DNA of 43,654 nucleotides from Planctomycetaceae bacterium (GTDB lineage Bacteria > Planctomycetota > Planctomycetia > Planctomycetales > Planctomycetaceae), in NCBI GenBank assembly GCA_019636285.1, contig JAHBXV010000047.1, forward strand, positions 1 through 43,654, in the 5' to 3' direction. Every line of letters begins with the position of its first letter. Position 1 is the first letter of the stretch. Shown here piece by piece: positions 1 through 7,566 of this stretch. The notes under the pieces were generated by a model. It saw only the letters and a program-made list of their open reading frames with translations, did not search any database and was not told the origin of the DNA. The translations under genes were made by a program, and so were the position numbers.

Positions 1-18
1 GGAGCGGAACGAACCGTT

Positions 19-91
19 TTCTCCGCGCCCTCCGCGTTCTCTGCGGTAGAAAATGTCTTCACCGCAGAGGACGCCTAGGACGCGGAGAAAA
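19..91. repeat. Hairpin repeat element, copy 1
   Basis: This imperfect inverted repeat of about 70 bases has outer arms TTCTCCGCG and CGCGGAGAA and inner arms CTCTGCGGT and ACCGCAGAG around the loop AGAAAATGTCTT. A second copy in the same orientation lies at about 727-799. Such elements can act as transcription terminators or be mobile non-coding repeats; the sequence alone does not decide which. Confidence 0.75.
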
Positions 92-166
92 AAGCACGGC
101 CGCAGGGCGAGCTAACGTATTCCCAGTCGATCACGCGAGTTTTGCGACAAGTGGGAGTTTGCCATC

Positions 167-679
167 ATGGCCGAATCCATTCGCGAGATCGTACAGAATT
201 CCGTCAAACGGGGCGATCTCCTTGACGAGTCGGTTGCAGCCGAGTGGGTTTCTCGATTGACGGAGAGCGACCTCGAACTCCTGGGTTGGATATGCCTTGA
301 GCACAACTCGCTTCTGCTTGTGCCTGTTGCTCGACGGCTATTCGATGCTCTCATCGGGTTGGCGTCGAAGCTCTTAGAGTCCGGAAGCAAAGAATTCAGT
401 GAGTTTGAATTGATCAAATATCTGGGTGGCCTATTTCGGGTCACTTGGCAAAACTGGGATTTCCGAGCTCAGCAGCGGTCAATCAAGGACCATCTTGCGA
501 GACATGTACGCGGGTGGCCACACCGAGGACGCGATGCAGTGATCACAGGGGTGCTTGAGCACATTTTCTGTGATGACGGCGTGAGACGTTACTTTGAGTC
601 CTGGACAAGAGATCCCGAATTGCGGGATGCCTACGAGGAAACAATTCGGTTGTCCGATGGTTTCCGGAAGCTCGGATAA
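167..679 (+). CDS. Hypothetical protein, 170 aa, between two hairpin repeats
   Basis: I do not recognise this protein. It is predicted to be soluble and largely alpha-helical, with no signal peptide, membrane segment or known catalytic motif. The ATG at 167 is preceded by a GGGAG ribosome-binding site nine bases upstream, which supports the start. Codon use looks less GC-biased than in the neighbours (for example TTA, AAA and AAT codons appear), which suggests recent acquisition. It stands alone, with copies of the same hairpin element on both sides (19-91 and 727-799) and no co-oriented partner nearby. The helical make-up and isolation would fit a small accessory or immunity-like protein, but that is speculation. 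I am fairly sure it is a real gene and unsure of any function. Confidence 0.6.
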   Translation: MAESIREIVQNSVKRGDLLDESVAAEWVSRLTESDLELLGWICLEHNSLLLVPVARRLFDALIGLASKLLESGSKEFSEFELIKYLGGLFRVTWQNWDFRAQQRSIKDHLARHVRGWPHRGRDAVITGVLEHIFCDDGVRRYFESWTRDPELRDAYEETIRLSDGFRKLG

Positions 680-726
680 CGCCGCTGCACGGGTGGTAAC
701 TGCCGGGCCAGTCCCCAATATGGATC

Positions 727-799
727 TCTCTCCGCGTCCTCCGCGATCTCTGCGGTAGAAAATGTCTTCACCGCGGAGGACGCTGGGGTCGCGGAGAAA
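727..799. repeat. Hairpin repeat element, copy 2
   Basis: This is a close direct copy of the element at 19-91. It has the same core (TGCGGTAGAAAATGTCTTCA) and the same nested arms, here CTCTCCGCG / CGCGGAGAA and CTGCGGT / ACCGCGG. It begins about 48 bases after the stop codon of the 170-aa gene. The two copies therefore bracket that gene in the same orientation. The 394-base gap 680-1073 holds nothing else I can support apart from a possible promoter at 898-927. Confidence 0.75.
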
Positions 800-897
800 G
801 ACTGTTTCCCACTTCTTCCAGGTCTCCCATTTTCTCGGCTTGGGTCTGCCAGCCGCGAGTGCCCCGCATACCTGACGCCAGTCGTGATTCCTTCATC

Positions 898-927
898 TTG
901 ACAGCCTTTTGCCGCGCAACCTACAAG
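898..927 (+). promoter_or_regulatory. Possible sigma-70-type promoter for the DegT aminotransferase gene
   Basis: A perfect TTGACA at 898-903 is followed after 18 bases by TACAAG (922-927, 4 of 6 matches to the -10 consensus). It points at the gene starting at 1074 and would give a leader of about 140 bases. The spacing is one base over optimal, so this is only a candidate. Confidence 0.35.
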
Positions 928-1073
928 ATCGCGAGGTCTCGTCCGCCTTGGCGGGAGATCTTCCGGGTGGCGAATGTCTTCACGGATGAAGCAGCCGACC
1001 ACTCGCACGAAACACTAGACCCAGCGACCGGCGGACTTGAATCCGCGGGTCGGCCGTAGCGAAGGGACGCGCG

Positions 1074-2264
1074 ATGACGGTGACGCTGTCGATGGCAGGC
1101 GAGGGGAATCGGCCGGTAACTTTCATCGATCTGACCGCGCAGTTTCGGTCGATGTCGGCTGAGGTCATGGCGGCTGTCGAGGCGGTTTTCACCGAGCAGA
1201 AATTCGTTCTGGGCGAAGAAGTTCAGGCCTTCGAAGACGAGATGGCCCGCTACTGCGACGCCAGCTTCGCCATCGGCTGCAACTCGGGAACCGATGCCCT
1301 CATCATCGCCCTTCAGGCGCTCGGGATTGGCGAAGGCGACGAAGTCATCACGACGCCGTTCTCGTTCTTCGCGACCGCCAGCTCCATTGTGCGAGCCGGA
1401 GCGACGCCTGTGTTCGTCGATATCGACCCGGTGACCTGGAATCTCGACGTCGACAAGATCGAGGCGGCCGTCACGCCCCGCACCAAGGCGATCATTCCGG
1501 TCCACCTGTTCGGCCAATGCGTCGAAATGGAACCGATCTGGCGAATCGCCGCCCAGTACGGGCTGTCGGTCGTCGAAGACGCTGCCCAGGCGATCGGAGC
1601 CGAGTATCGCGGCCGCCGTGCGGGTGTTCTCGGAACCGTGGGCTGTTTCAGCTTCTTCCCGACGAAGAACTTGGGCGGAGCCGGCGACGGCGGCTTGATG
1701 ACCACCGACGACCCGGAAGTCGCCAAGCGACTGAAGCGGCTGCGCGTCCACGGCGACGTCGGCGGTTACGAACACATTGAAGTCGGCATGAACAGCCGTC
1801 TCGACGCGCTGCAGGCCGCCGTCCTCCGGATCAAGCTGCGTCGTCTCGACGAATGGAGCGAAGCCCGCCAGCGGAACGCGGCCAACTACCTGACCATGTT
1901 CCGCGAACAGGGGGTGCTCGACTACCTCGCCCCGCCGACGATCGCTCCGGAACGCCGGCACGTCTTCAATCAGTACTGTGTCCGCGTCAAGCACGGCTGC
2001 CGCGACGCCATGTTGCAGGGCCTCCGCGATCGCAAGATTGGCTGTGCGGTTTACTATCCCAAGTCGCTCCATCAGCAGACCTGCTTCAAGTCGCTCGGAT
2101 ATTCCGCGGGCGACTTCCCCGAATCCGAACGGGCCTGTGCCGAAATTCTCGCCCTGCCCAGCTACCCCGAACTTCCCGCTGCCGACCAGGTCCGCGTCGT
2201 GGAAGGAATCGCCGAAGTCTGCCGCGAACTCCGCGGTTCGCAATCAATCCGTCGCGCCGCCTAG
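1074..2264 (+). CDS. DegT/DnrJ/EryC1/StrS family PLP-dependent aminotransferase
   Basis: This cytoplasmic fold-type I aminotransferase belongs to the sugar aminotransferase family, which transfers an amino group to keto-sugars, usually nucleotide-linked, for surface polysaccharide or glycoconjugate synthesis. The 396 residues match the family length. Visible features are the N-terminal FIDLTAQF start, the cofactor-binding SGTDAL at about 71-76, VVEDAAQA with Asp169 expected to contact the pyridine nitrogen, and SFFPTKNLG with Lys198 as the Schiff-base lysine. MNSRLDALQAA is also typical. The start at 1074 has GAAGGGA eight bases upstream; an internal ATG at 1092 is an alternative. No other sugar-nucleotide gene is adjacent, so the substrate cannot be inferred. 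Repeat elements follow directly. Confidence 0.93.
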   Translation: MTVTLSMAGEGNRPVTFIDLTAQFRSMSAEVMAAVEAVFTEQKFVLGEEVQAFEDEMARYCDASFAIGCNSGTDALIIALQALGIGEGDEVITTPFSFFATASSIVRAGATPVFVDIDPVTWNLDVDKIEAAVTPRTKAIIPVHLFGQCVEMEPIWRIAAQYGLSVVEDAAQAIGAEYRGRRAGVLGTVGCFSFFPTKNLGGAGDGGLMTTDDPEVAKRLKRLRVHGDVGGYEHIEVGMNSRLDALQAAVLRIKLRRLDEWSEARQRNAANYLTMFREQGVLDYLAPPTIAPERRHVFNQYCVRVKHGCRDAMLQGLRDRKIGCAVYYPKSLHQQTCFKSLGYSAGDFPESERACAEILALPSYPELPAADQVRVVEGIAEVCRELRGSQSIRRAA

Positions 2265-2286
2265 TGCTCTATCAGGTCTTGATTTT

Positions 2287-2396
2287 CGTGTGCCACTGGC
2301 TATGCCAGTGTGCCTTTTGATTTTCTCGTTCCCAGGCTCTGCCTGGGAACGACGTCTCCTGAGGCTCCGCCTCATTTTCAGAGCCTCAGAACGAGA
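2287..2396. repeat. Composite hairpin repeat downstream of the aminotransferase gene
   Basis: Two modules lie side by side. Module A is CACTGGC-TAT-GCCAGTG (2294-2310), part of the GTGCCACTGGCxxxGCCAGTG family seen six times in this window. Module B is CGTTCCCAGGC-TCT-GCCTGGGAACG (2327-2351), followed by a small GAGGC/GCCTC hairpin and closed by a TCTCGTT / AACGAGA outer pair (2324-2330 and 2390-2396). Module A starts about 23 bases after the stop codon, which suggests a terminator or mRNA 3'-end role. Confidence 0.75.
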
Positions 2397-2470
2397 CGAT
2401 TGATCCCAGGGAACAGTGCTCGCCGTTCGCGGAGATGCCCGACATCCAGTTCGACGAGAACGAGAAGCCG

Positions 2471-3301
2471 ATGTACGAACGGTATTGGAAACTGACGCGA
2501 GCCCCCTTCTCGGGGAACCCCGGTCCCGAGACGTTCTTCCCGGCCGCCACGCATCAGGCCACCTGGCTGAAACTCCGCTACCTGCTCGATCAGCGTTCCG
2601 GCATGGCCTGGCTGGCGGGACTGCCTGGCGTCGGCAAGTCAACACTGCTTGACCTCGCGAAGCAGGAAACCCAATCGCGTGGAGGTGTCGTCGCGAGCGT
2701 CTTACCTTCCTGCTCCGAGCCGGAGGAACTCCTCCGCAGCCTGCTGGCTGACCAGGCGACCGACGACGAACGGGCAAAGCTGAACGATCTGCCCCGCGAT
2801 GCCCTGTGGCGGTGTCTGGATTTCGTGCTGACGGAAAACACGCGCGGCGGACGCCCCACTGTCCTGGTGATCGACGACGCCGAGCTGGCCAACCCGGCCA
2901 ACTTCTTCCCGTGGCTCCATCAACTCCTGAACCTGCAACGCCCCGGCGACTGTGACTTCGTCGTCCTGGGAAGCGGCACGCTCCAGATGCTGGGCGACTT
3001 TCGCCGCTGGGAACAGTTGACCAATCGAACCGCGTTTCAATGCCTCATCCGGCCCTTCGATGAGCAGGAGACGGCCGACTACATCGAACACCGCTTGCAC
3101 CTGGCCGGCGCGGCTCGCAACCCGTTCGCCGAAGATGCCGTTCGAGCAATTCACACTCTGACCGAGGGCATTGCCCGTCGAGTCGACCGGCTGTGCGACT
3201 TCGCGTTGCTCGTGGCCTTCGCGGAAAACGCCGTCGAAATCACCGCTCCCCTGATCCATGCGGTGGCCCGCGAGATCGACCCGTTCGCCAAAGCGGCGTA
3301 G
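2471..3301 (+). CDS. ExeA/GspA-like AAA ATPase
   Basis: This is a P-loop ATPase of the ExeA/MshM type. Relatives in other bacteria help assemble type II secretion or pilus machinery through the cell wall. The N-terminus MYERYWKLTRAPF is the usual family start. From this start the Walker A is GLPGVGKST (about 50-58) and the Walker B is VLVIDDAE (about 131-138). The C-terminal AAA lid is helical. I chose the ATG at 2471 because the family begins at this Met-Tyr; the upstream ATG at 2435 adds 12 residues and has GGAG directly against it, which is too close. No peptidoglycan-binding domain, GspB partner or secretin gene is nearby, so it is an orphan here. At 276 aa it is typical for the stand-alone AAA form. 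The exact role is uncertain. Confidence 0.85.
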   Translation: MYERYWKLTRAPFSGNPGPETFFPAATHQATWLKLRYLLDQRSGMAWLAGLPGVGKSTLLDLAKQETQSRGGVVASVLPSCSEPEELLRSLLADQATDDERAKLNDLPRDALWRCLDFVLTENTRGGRPTVLVIDDAELANPANFFPWLHQLLNLQRPGDCDFVVLGSGTLQMLGDFRRWEQLTNRTAFQCLIRPFDEQETADYIEHRLHLAGAARNPFAEDAVRAIHTLTEGIARRVDRLCDFALLVAFAENAVEITAPLIHAVAREIDPFAKAA

Positions 3302-3324
3302 AGCGCTGTCACGGCTCAATGTTC

Positions 3325-3455
3325 GCGTGCCACTGGCTCCGCCAGTGTGCCTTCTCCTTCTTTTCTTAATAGTTCCCAAGCTCCGCCTGGGGACGCCCCT
3401 CCCTCTTGAGGCTCTGTCTCGTTCATGGTTGAACAAGGCGGAGCCCGGGAAACGA
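3325..3455. repeat. Second composite hairpin repeat (modules A and B)
   Basis: Module A, GTGCCACTGGC-TCC-GCCAGTGTGCC, starts 24 bases after the ATPase stop. It is followed by a diverged module B with TTCCCAAGCTCCGCCTGGGG, TTGAGGCTC and a closing GAAACGAGA. The order and spacing match 2287-2396, so the two modules travel together. Confidence 0.7.
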
Positions 3456-3504
3456 GATATGGGAAACGAAAAGACTTCGATTCCTCCGATGCCGTAGGCA
3501 TCGC

Positions 3505-3684
3505 AGACGGTAGCCGTGGGTCGCGCAGCGCACCCACGGTAAGGTGGGCGTTTTTAAGGCTCACGACCCCCAGCGGGGGTCGCAGAAACGCACGAATGTC
3601 TGCGACCCCCGCTGGGGGTCGGAAGAAGAATAAGATTGTCGATTCCGGACCGTGGGTGCGCTGCGCGACCCACGGCTACCGTCT
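3505..3684. repeat. Large nested perfect inverted repeat
   Basis: The outer arms are 36 bases each and perfectly complementary (3505-3540 and 3649-3684; the core contains CCGTGGGTCGCGCAGCGCAC). Inside, a second perfect 23-base inverted repeat (3564-3586 and 3599-3621) is built on GACCCCCAGCGGGGGTC, itself a short hairpin repeated on both arms. The 430-base gap 3302-3731 contains only this and the element at 3325-3455; I see no gene in it. Confidence 0.85.
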
Positions 3685-3731
3685 TCGACCGCTTCGCAGT
3701 CAAGGAATCGCACTTCTTCCCAATCGCCCGC

Positions 3732-4115
3732 CTACAACTCCAGCTTGTGCGAAGTCTGCGTCGCCGAGACGACAACCCTCAGCGGACTCCCTTCCGCATA
3801 GGAGGCAAACGCCGGATCGGGTCCGCCAGCCGCCATTCGCGCGACGCGAACTTCATACTCGCCTTCCGGGACATTCGGGATCTGGCAAACTCCCACCCCA
3901 TCCGCCTGGCCCATGAACGAATTGGCGGCATCCCCACCGACCGGGACCAGCGTCAGCTCCACGTGCTGGACCGGCTTCTTGTCTTTGAGAACGGTCAGTT
4001 CAACGGTGTGGCCGCCGGTCGGAGCCGAACCCAGTTTGTTTCCGCAACCCACGGGCAACAGGCACGCCATCGCCAGCACGGCTCCCAGGCAGACGCTTCG
4101 TAAAATGATCGTCAT
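3732..4115 (-). CDS. Small lipoprotein, transthyretin/carboxypeptidase-regulatory-like
   Basis: This 127-residue exported lipoprotein has a hydrophobic signal (about 5-22) ending in the lipobox LPVGC, with Cys24 as the lipidated residue. The mature part is a short beta-rich domain: a VELTVLKDKKPV strand, then an FMGQADGVGVCQIPNVPEGEYEVRV segment typical of carboxypeptidase-regulatory-like or transthyretin-like folds, in which a default and a glycine-rich loop precede the last strands. Such small lipoproteins very often follow DUF1559 genes in planctomycetes, and here the DUF1559 gene lies just upstream on the same strand (4259-5209). An AGGA sequence precedes the ATG at 4115. Its function is unknown; a structural role at the cell surface is inferred only from export and fold. 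Confidence 0.85.
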   Translation of the reverse strand: MTIILRSVCLGAVLAMACLLPVGCGNKLGSAPTGGHTVELTVLKDKKPVQHVELTLVPVGGDAANSFMGQADGVGVCQIPNVPEGEYEVRVARMAAGGPDPAFASYAEGSPLRVVVSATQTSHKLEL

Positions 4116-4188
4116 CTCTTCCTATTCCAACTCGGGATGAACAGACCGAGAACGGCGACTTCGGTCGACGGCTCGGTTCAAACAATCA

Positions 4189-4228
4189 CCCTCGGAGGCC
4201 CGCGAGAAATTCGCGGCCCCCCCGAGGG
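4189..4228 (-). terminator. Hairpin between the DUF1559 and lipoprotein genes
   Basis: CCCTCGG and CCGAGGG form the outer stem and CCGCGA / TCGCGG an inner stem. It lies just after the DUF1559 stop on the minus strand, and no long T-run follows. It may reduce, rather than stop, transcription into the lipoprotein gene downstream. Confidence 0.5.
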
Positions 4229-4258
4229 ATAATGCGGCTATCGATGGCTGAACGAGTT

Positions 4259-5209
4259 CTAGAACTCGCCCAGAACTTCACGACCCATCGGCGTGCAGGC
4301 CCCCCACCAGACACGCCCGTCAATGTTTTCGCTGACGAAGCGGACGGATCCGTCCATCATGCCAGCATGGACGCCACCTTCGTGATAGCTTCCGACGGTG
4401 CCAAAGTTCGATGTTGTTGAATAAGTCATCGTAGGGCTATTCGGTGTGGCGGCTTGCATCGTTGAAAAGAGGATGCTGCCGAAGCCGTTCGGAGCCACGG
4501 GATCGAACCAGCTACGCCCCATGGTCGCTTGGTAGCTGGCGGGCTGGATGTAGGTCAATCCTTGTGCGAACTCGGAAACGACAATCGTATTGCTCGTCCC
4601 GTCGATAAAACCTTGAAGCTTCATCTGCGACCCCGCCAGCGCATTGGTTCCTTCATTCAGCAATCCCCATCGTGATGCAAATGCACCCGCACCGGTATCC
4701 GAACCATGGATGCCACACAGTCCGTAACCGTGATTGGTCCCTGCGAACGGGTAGTTGTGCGGTGCGTATAAGGGGTCATCTCGCGTGATCGCGGACGGGC
4801 AGAGGTACGCAGTGACCTTTGATGCCCGCGGAGTGGCATTGTTGGCATGGCTGGGACGCACATTGAAATTGATGGTGTTGTACAGCGGTCCCTGGTCCAC
4901 ATACGGCAACAGCATCGTGTGAATCGTGTGGCCAACCTGGCCGTTGTCGGTCACGCAGCAGCACGCCGGGCCGCTGGTGTGATTGACGGCTCGCGGAATG
5001 AGGCCGCCTGTCGTGTCGACATAGTTGTGCAGCGCCAGCAGGATCTGCTTCATGTTGTTGCGGCACTGTGTCCGCCGAGCGGCTTCTCGAGCCTGCTGAA
5101 CGGCCGGCAACAACAGGGCGATCAGAATCGCGATGATCGCGATCACCACCAGCAACTCGATCAGCGTGAAGCCGCCGCGACGGCGGTGAAAAAATGGACT
5201 CAGGAACAT
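4259..5209 (-). CDS. DUF1559 pseudopilin-like protein with prepilin N-terminus
   Basis: This 316-residue member of the planctomycete DUF1559 family has a type IV prepilin-like N-terminus. After [13 protein letters not shown] the cleavage/methylation motif G-FTLIE (about 13-18) leads into a hydrophobic helix (about 19-40) and then [17 protein letters not shown]. The body is the globular DUF1559 domain. The C-terminus carries the typical [14 protein letters not shown] box (H-x-x-x-x-DG). I chose the ATG at 5209 because it places the prepilin motif at the N-terminus and has AAAGG about nine bases upstream; the longer frame to 5410 adds 67 unlikely residues. The prepilin peptidase at 20922-22235 could process it. 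The genes of this family are present in many copies in planctomycetes, and their role is not established. Confidence 0.93.
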   Translation of the reverse strand: MFLSPFFHRRRGGFTLIELLVVIAIIAILIALLLPAVQQAREAARRTQCRNNMKQILLALHNYVDTTGGLIPRAVNHTSGPACCCVTDNGQVGHTIHTMLLPYVDQGPLYNTINFNVRPSHANNATPRASKVTAYLCPSAITRDDPLYAPHNYPFAGTNHGYGLCGIHGSDTGAGAFASRWGLLNEGTNALAGSQMKLQGFIDGTSNTIVVSEFAQGLTYIQPASYQATMGRSWFDPVAPNGFGSILFSTMQAATPNSPTMTYSTTSNFGTVGSYHEGGVHAGMMDGSVRFVSENIDGRVWWGACTPMGREVLGEF

Positions 5210-5969
5210 GCAGCGGCACCTTTGAAAAAAGCGACAAGCGCGGACACCTCTCGACACGCGATCGCGTGCGAACTGGAGCCCAGAAAAATGAGGATGGAAG
5301 CGTCGGACCAGTCGGTTGGTGCCAATTCTCGTGGCAGCAGGCGAGTAAGTCGTGGGCGGCAAAATCGCGGCACGAGTAGAAATCCCCGTATTCACGGGAC
5401 TTTCACCCATCCACCTCGCAGGTTTGCAAGTCTTATTCCATTCGAGATCGGGGGACTATTCTCGGCCGCCCCGCCCTGCATCTCGTGAACACTCCTTCGA
5501 TGTCGCTGCGGGACAGCGTATCTGAGCGTGCTAGCGAAAAACTGTACTTAAAAACACTCCTGATAGTCTGGACCGTAATCCTGATCCCAAACCCAGATGG
5601 CAGACTTTTCCGATAAGAAAGAAAAGGGGGCTGGCGGGGACTCTCGGGACGAAGTTCAGCCTAAAACATGAGCAAATTCACCTGCTTCCGCTTGTTTCCC
5701 GACGCGAACATCAATTCCCGCTGACCGTGCATCCGATAACAACAGCAGAAACGGCGTTTTCCGCATCTTCGGAATACGGGGAAACCCTGATTCAAGGCGG
5801 AAAACGCTCGAGGTCGTGCTCCGCCGGGCTCGCACGGCAGCGAGTTGTCGACTCAGGAACGGCCAGATTCCCTTTGGGAACTCCCGCCGCCCACGGGTTC
5901 TTCAACCGTCTGCGGAGGAGCGGATGCGACGCAGATACGAACGACCGGTCTGATGGCAAGGCTGAGATC
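5210..5969. other. Gene-free region between divergent genes, with an inverted repeat
   Basis: This 760-base stretch separates the DUF1559 gene (minus) from the HEAT lipoprotein gene (plus), so it should hold promoters for both. An AT-richer patch is at about 5535-5580. A perfect 11-base inverted repeat, GCGTTTTCCGC / GCGGAAAACGC, lies at 5754-5764 and 5797-5807 with a 32-base loop, in what would be the leader of the plus-strand gene. I see no convincing coding sequence; an in-frame extension of the HEAT gene to 5727 has no signal-peptide logic. Confidence 0.5.
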
Positions 5970-7469
5970 ATGGTCAAATGGTACGCAAAGTCCCGGTGGT
6001 TGCTGGTCGCGACGGCCCTCATTTCATTGACCGGGTGCGCCCAGACCTCGCGGACCGTGGCAAAATGGACGGGACGCGATAAGCCCGAAACGATCGTCGC
6101 CGAGTCCGAAAAGAAGTCGGCGGCGGGCAAGGTCGACGCGAAGGTGGCCTCGAAGACAGAGCCCAAGGCCGCGCCCTCCGAGAGTTCTCGCGCGAAGTCG
6201 AGCGATGCCAACTCAAAAATCGCGAAGTCCGATGCCGCGGAATCGGCTCGCTCGGCGAATACGCCGCGCCACCCCGACTTCGCCAAACCACAGTCGTCGG
6301 CATCCGAAGAGAGCGCCGTCAAGGTGGCCCGAGCCGAACGACCGGCTTCTTCAAACGACCCGGCCGCCAAGGCCTCCAAAGACAGTGAAATCCGCACCGC
6401 CAGCCTTCCCAGCGGGGACGATGCGAAGTCGCAGATTCCCGCCGAGAACAGCCACTTTGCCGAACTGCTGATCGGTAAGTCGGCCTCCCAGCCAGCCGAA
6501 AAACAAGCCGCGATCACCAAATCGCCCGAGCTGCCCGATTGGGCACAGCCCGAGATTGCTGCCGATACGGCTCAAGCCGGGATTCCCGAAGGCCCCTCGA
6601 ACGGAGCCGTCCAGAGCGTCTCGCATACGGCTCCTCAGCCAAAGCTTCCCGACTGGGCACTTGGAAATTCGACTGCCGAGAAAGATTCGAAACCCGCCGC
6701 CACGACCACGTTCCCGCCCGCCAAGCCGGAAGAGCCAAAGTCCGCGGCAACGGGAATGCTCGCCATCTGCCCGGATGCGACCGGCACCACGGCCGAGTTG
6801 GTTGCCTCGCTCGACACGAGCGACGTCGAGACGCTGAAGCGAAACATTCAGAACCTGGGGCGGCTTGGCGATTCGGCCAAACCCTCGCTTCCCGCCCTGC
6901 GAAAACTGCTCGAACATCCGAACCAGATTGTCTCTGTCCACGCGGCGCTCGCGGTCATTCGTGTGGACGGCACGACCCCCGACGCCATGAAGTGCCTGAT
7001 CGGCGCGATGAAAGCCAAGGATCCCGCCGTGCGTTCCTTCGCGGCGGCCGTCATTGCCGGACTGGGGCCCGAGGGACAGGCCGCGTTGCCCGCCGTCGCC
7101 GCCTCGCTGCACGATCAGGATGGTTACGTCCGCCTGCACGTGAGTGAAGTCCTCATCCGCTTCGAGAGCTGGTCTCAGGAGGCGCTCCAGACGCTGCTTG
7201 GTTGCCTCCGCGACCGCGACGCGAATGTTCGCTGGCTGGCCACCTACTCGGTCGCCGAGCTGACCCCGCAAACTCCCGAGGTTGTCGACGCGCTCGTTCG
7301 TTCGCTCGACGATCCGGTCGAAAAGGTGCGCGTGGGAGCCGCGTATGCCCTCGGCGAGCTCGGGCCCATTGCCAAGCCTGCGGAAGCCCGGTTGAAGATT
7401 CTCGCCAACGATTCGAGCGAGGAAGTCAGCGCGACGGCTCTTCAAGCCTTGCGGCAGATTCGCCAGTAA
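5970..7469 (+). CDS. HEAT-repeat lipoprotein with a long low-complexity linker
   Basis: This 499-residue exported lipoprotein has a signal helix (WLLVATALISL) that ends in the lipobox LTGC, with Cys23 lipidated. Residues about 30-270 form an Ala/Lys/Ser/Pro-rich linker of low complexity that contains two copies of the motif LPDWA, spaced about 35 residues apart. Residues about 275-499 are five to six HEAT-like helical repeats (for example DPAVRSFAAAVIAGLG and DPVEKVRVGAAYALGELGP). HEAT repeats make protein-binding surfaces; the partner is unknown. I chose the ATG at 5970 because it puts the signal peptide at the N-terminus. The gene stands alone and is convergent with the App1-type gene across a strong hairpin. 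Confidence 0.88.
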   Translation: MVKWYAKSRWLLVATALISLTGCAQTSRTVAKWTGRDKPETIVAESEKKSAAGKVDAKVASKTEPKAAPSESSRAKSSDANSKIAKSDAAESARSANTPRHPDFAKPQSSASEESAVKVARAERPASSNDPAAKASKDSEIRTASLPSGDDAKSQIPAENSHFAELLIGKSASQPAEKQAAITKSPELPDWAQPEIAADTAQAGIPEGPSNGAVQSVSHTAPQPKLPDWALGNSTAEKDSKPAATTTFPPAKPEEPKSAATGMLAICPDATGTTAELVASLDTSDVETLKRNIQNLGRLGDSAKPSLPALRKLLEHPNQIVSVHAALAVIRVDGTTPDAMKCLIGAMKAKDPAVRSFAAAVIAGLGPEGQAALPAVAASLHDQDGYVRLHVSEVLIRFESWSQEALQTLLGCLRDRDANVRWLATYSVAELTPQTPEVVDALVRSLDDPVEKVRVGAAYALGELGPIAKPAEARLKILANDSSEEVSATALQALRQIRQ

Positions 7470-7528
7470 GAAAACTGATTGCAGGAAACACGTTGCCACG
7501 GAAGGCAGCGAATCCGGCAGGATGCCGA

Positions 7529-7566
7529 ACGAAACGCCCGAGGTCATAGGCCTCGTGGCGTTTCGT
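7529..7566. terminator. Bidirectional hairpin terminator
   Basis: ACGAAACGCC pairs with GGCGTTTCGT, extended by CGAGG / CCTCG around the loop TCATAGG. It sits between two convergent genes, 60 bases after the HEAT gene, and touches the stop codon of the App1-type gene, so it can serve both. Confidence 0.75.

Noticed and set aside
940-1000. A third, degenerate copy of the hairpin element (GGCGAATGTCTTCACGG)
   Set aside because: Only about 14 bases resemble the core, and the arms cannot pair well.
921-2243. 440-residue open frame on the minus strand opposite the DegT gene
   Set aside because: Shadow of a well-supported aminotransferase; composition and lack of family features argue against coding.
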